Part shown: positions 46,754 through 57,411 of the stretch, piece by piece
How the letters are laid out: every line of letters starts with the position of its first letter
How positions within the stretch are numbered: position 1 is the stretch's first letter
NCBI GenBank assembly: GCA_025403435.1
Contig: CM046330.1
Coordinates: 26,880,037 to 26,944,036 of the forward strand
Origin: Artocarpus heterophyllus
Lineage: Eukaryota; Streptophyta; Magnoliopsida; Rosales; Moraceae
Length of the DNA stretch: 64,000 nt
Reading direction: 5' to 3'
Program-made: the position numbers and the translations under genes
Notes under the pieces: model-generated
Databases searched by the model: none
What the model was told of the DNA's origin: nothing
What the model saw: the letters and a program-made list of their open reading frames with translations, nothing else

Positions 46754-46903
46754 GGGTGTTTGATAAGGTGGTTAGAACTGTTTTTTGTATAGCACATGAG
46801 AGTTGTACAATCTAGCGATTTTTTTATTATTACTGTAAAATATGATAATTTTATACTGTTTATAACTAAGAAAGTGGTTTAAACCATTAATGCCAAACAC
46901 CCT
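46754..46903. mobile_element. Small MITE, GTGTTTG-type ends
   Basis: Starts GGGTGTTTGATAAGGTGG and ends ATGCCAAACACCCT, imperfect inverted repeats. The core carries CACATGAGAGTTGTA and TTACTGTAAAATATGA, as in the MITE at 45667-45812. 150 bp, non-coding. Confidence 0.65.
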
Positions 46904-47214
46904 TTCAATGTTTTTCTTCATTGGCTAACGTAAAACAACAAGAAAGAGTTAAAAAAAAAAGTGGCGCCGATAAAAGGGAAACAGCACCAAATAGGCCAAT
47001 TTTAATTCCTAATGTCAGTACACCGCAATTTTTAAAAACATTTTAGCAAATATGGGGTTTTTAACATGCATTTTTCCAATTTTACCCCTATTTTAACAAT
47101 AGTTTTTTCTTTTTCTTTTTCCCCCACTCAATTTCTCCCTCTTGATGAATCTCTCTTTTTACTCTCTGCTTCTTCTCCCACAACAGAGATGAGTCGACGT
47201 ACGATGACTTCAGG

Positions 47215-47511
47215 ATGAGTCAACCAAAATCTGTTGAGCAGTCTCATAATCTTCATGTTAAGCTTGTAGTATATTATTCATGCTAGCCGTGATATAGCAA
47301 CAGCTTGATCATCAACTTCCTTCTAGCGGTTATATGTTAGGATTTGTTCATTAGTGGATTCGCCAGTAGGTCCAAGAGGACACAATATGGTTAGCACAAA
47401 TTTCAGTTTCTCAAAAGATAGGATGATGTTTAGGTTTCATTTCCAATCATTATAATTCTTGCTAGTTAACATGTTCTTATCAAGTATCAAAGATAAAACG
47501 TTTTTAGATAT
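47215..47511 (-). pseudogene. gag N-terminal fragment (family B)
   Basis: Colinear with the start of the gag at 39524. The initiator ATG is ATA here (47509-47511), a G-to-A change, and stops interrupt the frame. Words such as SKNVLSLILDKN-like and NYNDWK-like can still be read. Confidence 0.75.
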
Positions 47512-49059
47512 TTTTAATCTATAATAAAGATCCATATACCAAATATAAGCAAACATTCCACATCAGTTTAGTAAGATAACACAATCAAGTAAAACATGCA
47601 ATGTGTTTATATGTCAAAACCTCGAAAAAATCACAATATTACAACGATAATTCCTAACTCATAATCCAACAAGCCGCCTAGGGGAGACTTGCCAAATTCA
47701 ATTAGGAACACGAATTCCCTCAAATTAATATATGTCATCTAAGGCTCGTCTGATCCAGCATATGCTAATAATCTTTTTTCTTTGGCCATTAATTTCATTA
47801 ATAAAGCTCTTAGAGGAGGTTAATAACAAAATTAATCTTGAATGTATAACCATCATTTCAACTATTTTATCCATGATTTATAATCGTCATCTAGGGTATA
47901 CAACCATAATCATATTAAAATAAATTATCCCTTTGGAGATCCAACCTAGTACATGATAAAATCCCTTCCTAAGGATCATAACCACCATATGCCACCTATG
48001 GACCCACGATGGAGGTCGTAAGTCCTCTCTTCAAAAACTTTCTCTCACTCAATATTTTAGAAGTTAAGGTTTTATGGTGACATGCATGAACAATTTTTAA
48101 TCAGTGGCGCTCCCTATTCTACATGACATGGTATCAATATACATGATAAATTGTATTATAATGTAGATAAGCAAAGTAACATGCAAAGCCACAAGAAAAA
48201 TAATAAATAAATAAATAAATAGCTGTAATATCATGGTTCCATCCTAAAGAAAAGAAAATAAAGATTGCAAAAGATTATTCGAAACATATTATTGAATCTT
48301 CATCTTGCATCTTCACATTGTTCCTTCTTCGTGTGGCATCCACCTTCAATTCTTCAATCCCCATAGATCAAAATGTTTATTTTTCTAGTCTTCATAAAAT
48401 TTCATGTTTCCTAGAATTGTTTCAGAAATATAATCAAAAACTACAACAAAAAACGCACCTTTTTTGAAAAACATTCTGCTTCGCTGTCGGTTTATCAAAC
48501 TGAAAGTTCAGCCTGCCGGTCTACCACCATCGGCTTGCTGACCCAAAGGGTTTAGCCTACTGACTGAGCTAAACTAACTCTTTTCTAAAAAATTATTTTT
48601 AAGCAGTTTTTCAAATTTATTTTCGACAATTCAAAAACATAAAAATTTATGAACACAGAAAAACAATGGAACTCTTATCATCTTCATCTTCTAGATCCGT
48701 CTTCACTTAGAATGATTATTTAATTAAAAAAATTTATAAATTTAAAATTAAAATAATAAATCCTAGATGGTGATGATACACAGCCATCTAATTAAATGAA
48801 AAACTTAAATAAACATTCTAACCTCTAAGGAACCATAACCGACACAAATTAACTAATTAATGAATAACTAAATAATAATTTAATCAACCATAATTAATTA
48901 ATAAACATTTACCACATAATCTCATTACAACATTTAATTATCTATAAACCCTGAAGTACCAACTCTCTAAAAAATTAATTTCAAACATAGGAGAGAATAA
49001 GATCACATAATCTATGTATATAGTATGATCACAAACCTATAAAATGAACGTAAAAACTA

Positions 49060-49072
49060 GGCTTTGATACCA
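49060..49072 (-). promoter_or_regulatory. Decayed primer-binding site
   Basis: TGGTATCAAAGCC on the minus strand, two bases inside the LTR. It differs from the standard TGGTATCAGAGC by one G-to-A change. Confidence 0.8.
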
Positions 49073-49074
49073 AT

Positions 49075-51020
49075 TTTTAGAAAACGAGTACGCAATAGAA
49101 TTTTAAAAATTTAAAATTAGGGTATTTTCTAGAACATAAGTTTGACACGCTAAATTCATAAATTAATGATAGATCTTACTAACCACTTTTGTGAATCGAA
49201 AAGCAACAGCAATCTGTGAAGAGAAGAACGTCCTAAAAGAGCCTCAATAAACTGCTCTGGTATTCTCTATCCACGATCGCAGGTGAGTAGTCATATGTCA
49301 TACAGCTTTTCCTCTAGTGACTCTCCTTCTAACCACTTAAGAATACCTAGAGCTAAAGTTCTTGATGTTGAACAACAGCCCTTAGGAAGTTTTAGAGATT
49401 CTCTTGCTAGAGTACTCATTCTATGCTTCTTAAATGATCTGAATAACAAAGAAACCTCACCCCTATTTATAGTGGTCAAATTCGAGGTTAAACCTTATCA
49501 GATTAGACCTCAAAATTTGAGTCTAGATCAACTTCGGATGAAAAATGCATAAAAAACATATATACAAATTACCGCACGATTGACAAACCGATTTAAGAGA
49601 AATCAGTGTGCCGAACTTGATCTATCGGCAAGCCGAAGTTTCCCATCATCATGCCAAACTTACAATAATCTGGAATCCTAGGAATATCTTATTTTACCCA
49701 AGAATTTTAGGTAGAGCCTCAGTTTTAATTCAAATAATTCAATAGAGAAGTTATCTGATTAAAACAATTATATACAGATAATCCTATAGAAAATAAAATA
49801 TTATCCAAATAATTCACAATGTTTATCTTGAATTAATTTACAAAACTAATTCAACCGATAAACTAATATAAATTTTTAAATTCAATCTTATTGAATTTAA
49901 GCCAATCTAATAATTTAACATAAGCCACCAATATGTAGAAAAAATATGTCGTATCGTTACATGATTTATTATGAGCTAGTAAAAGGGACCCGATGGACAT
50001 ATATAGTTTAAGCTCCTATAATTATAAAATACAATATCCTAGATTCATATTTTATAACTATCAACTCTAACGCTACTCCACTAAAAGCTTAGAGTTACAC
50101 TCCCAAACTATGTAAAATTACAAAGCTTCAATAAGCTAACCGTCTATGACATATCATAATGTGTCACATCCCTTAGGATATTCATAATCAGCTTAAGGAT
50201 AAACTCTGTTTTACCTTCTCGATTATTTTTATCTTACATTCCATTATCACACCATTGGAAATTTACTATCCATAGATAGTATACTATTCAGTTACACCTT
50301 TGTATCCAAATGGTTGAGCACTCCAGTTTTTCAATTACAGGATAATGTATATAAGAAAATATCATTAACTCTACAAAAAGAGCGATGGATTCTATATCTA
50401 TGAATAACGAGTCTAAGTCAATCAAAAATTATGTTTCTAATGTATCAGTATGTGCACCATCATTAAGTCAGGATGACACTATTTGGTACATCAAAAGACA
50501 TAAGTTAAGAATACAGGCCTATTAGTCATTTCAGGATTAACACACAACACGTATGATTGTCTAAAGTGACTTGATTTGCACAAACGAAATTATTAACCAA
50601 ATCAATTCAACTTTTTTGTCCCAATCCAATACATCATCACCTATGCCAATGCACCAATGTTTCTACTCGTGGAGTCCCACTCCGATGACCAAAACAAGCC
50701 ATCTCCCTTTAGGGATGTAGACAATATAACAATTTTAGCATGAATAAAGCGTCCAACTTTGTTCCCTCGATTGCGAATCTTATGATTTAGACCATTACCG
50801 TTAAGATTTATGTCTTCCGCATGATCTGTTCATCATATGCATGATCCTTAAAGGTTTAGACCAATAGTCTCAGACTTTTATTTGCTTATCATACATTCAA
50901 CAGAAATGAACATAAAGAGGACAACATTTGGTATATGAATTAATAAATAAACTCTTTATTGATAAAATATCTCCAAAAACATATCACAACATTTTATTTC
51001 TTAGGGCACTATGTTTAATA
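49075..51020 (-). repeat. 5' LTR of the truncated family B element
   Basis: About 1946 bp and colinear in inverse orientation with the LTR at 43487-45497. Its termini are mutated: the family TGTTAGACATG reads TATTAAACATA here, and the end near 49075 reads TTTTAGAAAAC in place of TGTTGGAAAAC. Confidence 0.82.
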
Positions 51021-51479
51021 GGGCAAAGGGAGAGGTCGAGGAGGGAGATGGAAGGGTAACCATGGAAGGTTTAAGGGACGAGGTTGGAGTAAAGGGGGCA
51101 CCAGAGTTCAATTTGTAATTTTTTTTGGGTTTTGAACTTTTTTTGGGAATGCGGTCGCAGGTGTAGGAGGGGCGATGGTGGGGTCACTGGCACGAGAGGG
51201 GATGGTGGTGCGGTCGCCAACGAGGGAAGGGGTGGCGGTGGGGTCGTCGGTGTAGGAGCAGCAATGAGTAGGGGTGAGTGACAAGGGAGGGGACTAGAAT
51301 TTAGGTTTTTTTTAACTTTTTTTGCTGATTTTGATATTTGGGATAAAATCAAATGAATAGCTATGATTTGGTGTTTTTGAATCAATGATTGTGATTTACC
51401 TTTAATTTTTAATGTAGTAATTATTTTGAAGGATAATTTCGTAATTTTAATTAAAATGATATTCAACATTTTTTTCCAT
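51021..51479. other. G-rich intergenic segment
   Basis: 51025-51300 is strongly purine/G-rich on the plus strand (GGGAGAGGTCGAGGAGGGAG, GGTGGCGGTGGGGTCGTCGG). A proline-rich minus-strand ORF of 132 codons there follows from this composition and shows no domain. No element ends are seen. Confidence 0.4.
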
Positions 51480-52260
51480 TGTAGACGTTAGATCTGTAAT
51501 CAAATGTAAAATATGTTGATTCAGTTTAATGTGTTCCTTTTAATGAATTTGGGTCATCAAATCACTATTATTAGGATCTATTTAGCTTCAAAGAAAACTT
51601 GTTAGACCATTTATAGAAAGTAATTTGAAAACCAAATCAAATAGAATCAAGCAGTACTTAAAAGATAAAAGATACCACATGCGTAGATTAATAGAGGTTC
51701 ACTTTATAAAGAGAGCTATGTCTACTATTCTTCACTATGTATGAATTCAAGAAGTATAGATTACAAGATTGAAATGAAGGGAAATTTCAACAGAGTTTTT
51801 GCACCTTCTTTTTCGTGTGTCTACAAATAAGAATGATATTCCTTTATATAGAAAATAAAGAGAAGTCGTGACTTCTAACTGACAGAGTGGGGGTTATAGT
51901 GCTTGAAGTAATCGCAATAGTGGGACATGCGTCAACCTGCGATAGGCAACAAGAATTGGGCTCTTCCCACGTCTAAAGTATATGACTAGACATATTCATA
52001 ACTATCAAATTATGTAAATCGATCCCATCGAATAAACATTTGGGAGATTAAACTTACAACGACAAAAGAGGTTATCTAAAAACACGATTAGTGTGCAATC
52101 AATCAAAGCCTTAGTTTGATAATACACTAAAATGATGCTCGATTTATCAAACAATTTTAAGTTAATCGATCTTGTTGGGCTCAACTCACTTCAACTGCAA
52201 CTAAGTCCTCATTTTGGGCTTGAATAGACGATTTGGGCCTGACCAAATTGTACCCCAACA
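51480..52260 (-). repeat. 3' LTR of Tat-type element
   Basis: 781 bp on the plus strand from TGTAGACGTTAG to ACCCCAACA. It is matched throughout by 62252-63041, for example GCTTCAAAGAAAACTTGTTA at about 51587 and 62359. Confidence 0.93.
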
Positions 52261-52278
52261 GTTAGCCCCCCACTCCTT
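52261..52278 (-). promoter_or_regulatory. Polypurine tract of Tat-type element
   Basis: Minus strand AAGGAGTGGGGGGCTAAC abuts the TGTTGGGGT start of the 3' LTR. Confidence 0.75.
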
Positions 52279-52930
52279 AGTCGGTTTTAATTGACTATAG
52301 GAGTAAACAAACCTCACGCTTTAATTTAATAACATGTCTCTTAATTAAAACTTTGCATTCATATTAGGAGCATCACCTTTCTTTGGGAAATTGCAATACT
52401 CAACCACTCACGACACAATATAATTAGAAGGCCCCAAAATATCTCTATAGTGCTGATGTATGCACTGACTCAAAAAGACAGTCTCCATTTGAGTAGGAAC
52501 TCAAAAAGAAGCAAAATCTTATCCGTTGGATCAACTTTCCATAAACCGATCTCATCCATTGGTCAAACTGCTTCGGACAATATAAACCATTTTCTCTCTA
52601 TCCATCTCCATTTCAGACAGCCATCTTCAAACCTAGGGCTATTTTTCCTTCCTTTTCTCAAGCTTTTCAGCCAGTTTTAGGCAAGATTCCTATCCTTTTG
52701 TTGATTTTCTTGTGATATTCTTTCCATAGGTCTATTTCTCTTACGATTTTGAACATTTTAGCATTATCTTCAACTCTTTTTTTTGGACAAAATCCATGAT
52801 TTCCTTGTCTATTTGGCTCTCATGGGTTTAGAACCCTCGAGAACTCCTCCAAACAATTTAGATCTTAAAATTTTAGCCTTTAGATCTTCGAAACCATAAA
52901 TTTCCTTTAAAAATCAGTTTTCAATAAAGA

Positions 52931-55046
52931 TGTCGAAGGCCATAGATATTAGTTCAAGTTTGAGTAGAGGCAACGACACATGGTCTATTGACGATGATAG
53001 GGAAATCGATGAGTGGATTAAAGAACAATAAAAAATAAATGGAATTTTAGAATTAGTAATGCCGAGACCAACAAAGAAGCAAAAAAGGATGCAATGGAAA
53101 AAAAGAGACAGAATTGTGAGTCCTTCGAATCAAATCAAGCAAATAGAAATGCTCAAAAAGAGAAAATACACTTAACCAACAAAGGGAGTTTCCTTTTTTT
53201 TGAAAAGCCCAAAATCGATTCTAACTAGGGGGACTTATCAATAATTAGGGCAAGGTATGGGATCCCTTCTTCTGTCGACATTCAACTTCCCTATCTAGAC
53301 AAGCGAGAAGATACACAAAATGATAACTGGCTATGCGTATATACGAAATGGTTTGAGCTCGAACTTTGATTAACCATCCCAGAATTCATACTCAAAATTG
53401 TTAATCATTACGGCATCTCCATAACACAACTTATGCCGAATGGGATGCAATTACTATCGCCCTAATAGTACTAATTGAAGAAGCTAGAATCAGATTTGAT
53501 CTCCATGACTTCCTTTAGTGCTATTATCTAAAGCCAAACAATAAAAATAGAGGGCACTTCTATTTTGTGTACTGGCAATCGAAGCAACTCATCTCCAATT
53601 TTGTTAATACAGACAGACACTGGGAAGAGAAGTATTTCCTCATGTCAATTAACCACGACTTGGTCGAACTAACCACTCGATTCCCATTTCATTTCACGTT
53701 TGGTCATATTGGTAAGTATCGATACTTGTATTTATTTTAAGCAGTAACTCCAACAATCCTTAGCATTTTGTTTCTCCGTAGATTACAAGATGAACCAGCT
53801 CGCCCCCATTGGCAAAAGGTTCTATGCGAGGCTTGAAGATCTGCTCGTATTGAATTTGGAAGAAATTCAGAGAAATCCCAACAGGTATTTCTATTCATTT
53901 TTTAAAATAGGCCGATTGAGTCTTTGTATGCCGCGATGCACTTCAACGGCTGTATAGTTCTTCAAAATTTATTACTCCTCTCTCTGACGAAGACGCTTTT
54001 CTCACAGACGTTGCGTTATCATCAATGAAGATCTTGTTACCTTTGCTTGATGACGCCAAGAAGAGGAAGGCTGCCGTGATGGCTACAACAAGAAAGAAAA
54101 AAAAGGCAATAGAGGCGAATATGGTGTCCAAGAAAAATTGACTCCTCTAACCAATACTTTTGATTTCCTCTGCCACCTCCATTCAATATTCACCCCCCCA
54201 ATATCAAAGAAAAGAAAAGCGATAGAATTGTCTATTGTGATCGAAGATGTCGAAGCGAGGGTTACTGATAAAACTCTCAACGTACTAGAGAATGTCAACA
54301 TTCTTAAGACAGGGAGGCAGCGTTAAGAGAGTCTAGGAGCTTTAACTTCACACTAGATGAGGATACTTTTGGTAGGAAGTCATTCTCTTGGCTGACTAAC
54401 GAATCGACTTTAGCCCTGGGATAGGTAAGGCAGGAAGTCTTATTTTGAAACTTTTGAACTTATTATATTGATTCATACTAAGCCTTTCCATTACACAGGC
54501 CATTTAGCTTCATAACATATTTGCAAACAAAGCCGCGTATAAGTATGAACGACTAATTGTGACTTTTAAGGAACTTGAAGAGAAGCTTGGGAAGGCCGAG
54601 TCCGAGAGGGATGGCATGAAGAGGGAGAGAGATGATGCCATCGATGTGTTGGCAAGGTCAAACAAAAAAGTTCTTAATTTGAGTAGTAGTTTTCGTCTAG
54701 AGGAGGAAAAGGTAAACAACTTACCTAAGGGGATAGAGACAAAGACTCAAGAACTTGAAGAGATCAAGGAGCCACTACTCCGTATTCATAGCGATTCCTT
54801 CATCAAAACAAGGCTTGAGACACTAAAAAGTTCCAATCAGGTCAACTTAGCAGCCTTGACATTGACAAGGAAATTGCAAGGCTTGAGGAGCTCATGTCTC
54901 TTGATGAGTTTGATGTTAAGGAAGTCAATATGAGCGAGGTAGTTCGCAAGGAGGTTGGAGCCGAGGCTTCCTCAACTCCTGATTCTTCAAGGATTGATGC
55001 ATCAATGGCAAACAAGCATGCTGTTGTACCCTGTCCGTTTAGGTAG
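52931..55046 (+). pseudogene. Spliced antisense ORF of the Tat-type element
   Basis: This runs opposite to gag-pol. It starts ATG 52931 (MSKAIDISSSLSRGNDTWS). Next comes a domain with IPSSVDIQLPYL, IPEFILKIVNHYGIS, WDAITIALIVLIEEA and HFYFVYWQSKQLISNF, resembling the putative gypsy-type transposon domain of plants (Pfam Transposase_28; recognised by pattern, not searched). Introns are visible: donor GTAAGT at 53712 with acceptor CCGTAG ending at 53781, then donor 53885 with acceptor AAAATAG ending at 53910, and one ending CACAG near 54499. A lysine-rich segment follows, then a heptad-rich coiled coil (about 54559-54900: FKELEEKLGKAESERDG) and a Ser-rich tail ending TAG 55044-55046. Stops at about 53032, 53368 and 53518 and frameshifts near 53440 and 54840 make it a pseudogene. 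Its function in these elements is unknown. Confidence 0.72.
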
Positions 55047-55049
55047 CAG

Positions 55050-55800
55050 AGGGGGAAATTCCCAAACAATTGATTCACCAGTCCCATGCTTGGGCGTTGT
55101 TCAGTAGGCCTATAGAACCATCGGTAGTTCCCCAACCCATCATCCTTTTCTGGCTTCCAGCTTCTTCTTCAAGTTCTTATCGATCATCTTGTTCGTTGCC
55201 TATCTATTCTTTATAGATATTCGAGTGTGGCAAAGCTCAAAGTGATGTCCCAATTGTGGCAGAACTTCTTGAAGAATATGGATATAAACTACGAGCCATT
55301 GTCGAAGATGATCTCTTTTGGTACTCTGAATCGACAAATGATATTTCTCCAAATGAATCTTTCGACATCTCACTCTTTAATATCTGCAAAATTTCAGCTT
55401 CAACCTATTTAGAAAAATACTCTATAAGAATGAGAAGATACTTAACCTATGTAAGGGCTGGTGGGAATGGCCCAACAATGTCTATTGTGTTCTTTGTGAG
55501 TGGATATGGCGAACTGATCAAAGAAACTTCCTCAACAGGTTGATGGATGGTAGGCATATGTCTCTAGCAGCTATCACATTTCTTGGCAAAGCTCTTGCAA
55601 TCGCCCTGCATGGTTGGCCAATAGGAACCCTGCCATTTGATCTTATTGCATAAGGACCTTCTTCCCAAGTGATTGCCACACAAGTCTTTATGCACTTCTT
55701 GAATGACTTTCTCAACTTTGTCTTCCCCAAGGCAATAGAGATAAGGGCCTACGAAAGATAGCTTATAAATCTTCCTATCTATCAAGCAATATCTTGCAGC
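55050..55800 (-). pseudogene. Gypsy integrase, C-terminally truncated
   Basis: Zinc-binding domain IHxx-type: EVHKDLCGNHLGRRSL, YWPTMQGD and KKCDSC (55560-55785). The core has the first Asp in IDIVGPFPP (near 55460-55480) and the second in IIFDNGS (near 55300). The stretch around 55130-55190 (NLKKKLEARKG, WVGELPMVL, TTPKHGTGES) has stops where Arg or Trp is expected, consistent with CGA-to-TGA and TGG-to-TAG. The usual chromatin-binding C-terminal domain is absent: the sequence meets the tail of the antisense ORF at about 55050. Confidence 0.82.
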
Positions 55801-55829
55801 TTGGACTTTAATCTTTCTCGTGATCTACT

Positions 55830-56400
55830 TATTGTCAGGCAACTATCCATCGTGTATGTACATCTCGATGAGAGTTCTCCAATCATCCCTAAGGTCCACA
55901 TAATTTGCCTCTTCTGCTAATTCAGTACTTAGTTGATTAATGTATGCTAAGGGAATAATTCTTCTCTCTTTTACTTCAATCGACGATTCCAAGTTGGCGA
56001 GTGTATCTATTCTAGAGTTTGCTTCTCATGGCACGTGCTTAACCTTGAAGTGATCGAACTGGGCCTTGAGATTGATTACTAGCTTCAGCTAAGAGGCCAT
56101 CTTTTCATCTTGTGCTTTGTACTCCTTAGTAATCTGATTCATGATCAAAGTAGAATCACTTTCCACAACAAGCTCAGTAGCCCCCTATGCTACGGCAAGT
56201 CTCAAGCCAGCAATCATTGCATCATATTCGACTTCATTATTCATGGCCTTGAATCCCAATCAAAAGCTTTGCTCAATCTCTTCCCCTGTTGGTGATCGTA
56301 ACAGCACTTCTACTCACGATCCTCTTTCATTGTTGGCTTCATCAACTTGCACAAGCCATTCCCTAGGTGCTCCATCAACTTTCATAACTGGCTCCATCAA
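55830..56400 (-). pseudogene. Archaeal-type RNase H domain of the Tat-type element
   Basis: The order APREWLVQVDEAN, LLRSPTGEEIEQSF, AMNNEVEYDAMIAGLRLA and ATELVVESDSTLIMNQ is the pattern of the second RNase H found between RT-RNase H and integrase in Tat elements. The acidic residues in VDEA, NNEVEY and ESDS are present. At least four stops interrupt it. Confidence 0.75.
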
Positions 56401-57411
56401 CTTGCGCCTTCAGTGTCGTTTGAGGTTTGTACTCGATGTCGAACTCAGTTAGCTTGACAACCCATTTTGTTAATGTCCTAGAGACATTAGGCTTATATAG
56501 AATGGCGCGCATCAGTATGACGACAACACAACAATGGTATGACTTTGAAAGTACGATTAAAGCTTGCGGGCTAACATAACAAGTGCAAGGGCAAGCTTTT
56601 CAACAACAGAATACCTTGTCTCTACGTCCAAACATTGTGTGACTAACAAAGTAAATAGGCCTTTGGATCTAATCTTCTTCTCTAACCAATGTTGAACTGA
56701 TCGCGACCTTTGAGATTGCCAAGTAAAGATAGAGTGGCTCTCTATCTTAGGGTTTTGACAAGATGGGTAGTGTGGATAGGTACCTCTTCAGCTCTTGGAA
56801 TGCTTGCTCATATCATTCACTCCATTTGAATCTCGTGTTCTTCTTCAGTAGCTAGAAAAACGATAGGCATTTATCTAAAGATCGGGCTATAAACCGACTC
56901 AGCGCAGCAACTTGTCCTATAAGCTTTTGGATCTTGCACTTGGTTCTTGGGGATGGTTTCATTTGGAGTGCTTCAATCTAATCTGAGTTTGCTTTGATCC
57001 CACGTTTTGTAACAAGGATAACCCAAAATATTCCACTCGCGACTCCAAAAGTGTACTTCTCTAGGTTCAACTTCATGTTATACTTTCAAAGTACTTCGAA
57101 GCATTCTTGTAGGTGTTGTACATGGAGGTTAGCCTGCAATGATTTCACTAATGTATTGTCAATGTAAACTTCTATGTTCTTACCGATTTGCTCTTCCAAC
57201 ATCATATTGACCAGCCTCTGGTACATGGCTTTTGTGTTCTTTAACCCAAAAGGCATAACTTTAAAACAGAAGATCCCATATTCTGTTATGATGGCAGTCT
57301 ACTCCTAGTCTTCGGATCTAGGAGGATTTGATTATAACTAGAAAAAACATCGAGAAAGCTCAAGACGTCATGGCCAACTGTTGCATTGATGAGACGATCG
57401 ATATGTGATAG
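56401..57411 (-). pseudogene. Gypsy RT C-terminal half and RNase H
   Basis: Continues the RT after the nested LTR with HIDRLINATVGHDVLSFLD and SSYNQI. The polymerase active-site box reads YIDN (57155-57166) where relatives have Y(V/I)DD; Asp to Asn is one G-to-A change and would abolish activity. The connection/RNase H words FGVASGIFWV, RGIKANSD, AALSRFIARS and VVKLTEFDIEYKP follow, with numerous stops. Confidence 0.8.

Larger units (their letters stand above)
47215..51020 (-). mobile_element. 5' portion of a family B copia element
   Basis: In element orientation: LTR (51020 to 49075), PBS-like site, about 1.55 kb of leader, then the first ~300 bases of gag. After that, similarity to the element at 38518-45497 stops near 47215. 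The rest of gag, pol and the 3' LTR are missing. This copy retains exactly the leader part that the plus-strand copy has lost. Confidence 0.82.

Noticed and set aside
51071..51469. Minus-strand 132-codon proline/serine/threonine-rich ORF
   Set aside because: It mirrors the G-rich composition of the plus strand; no start context, domain or repeat protein pattern supports a gene.
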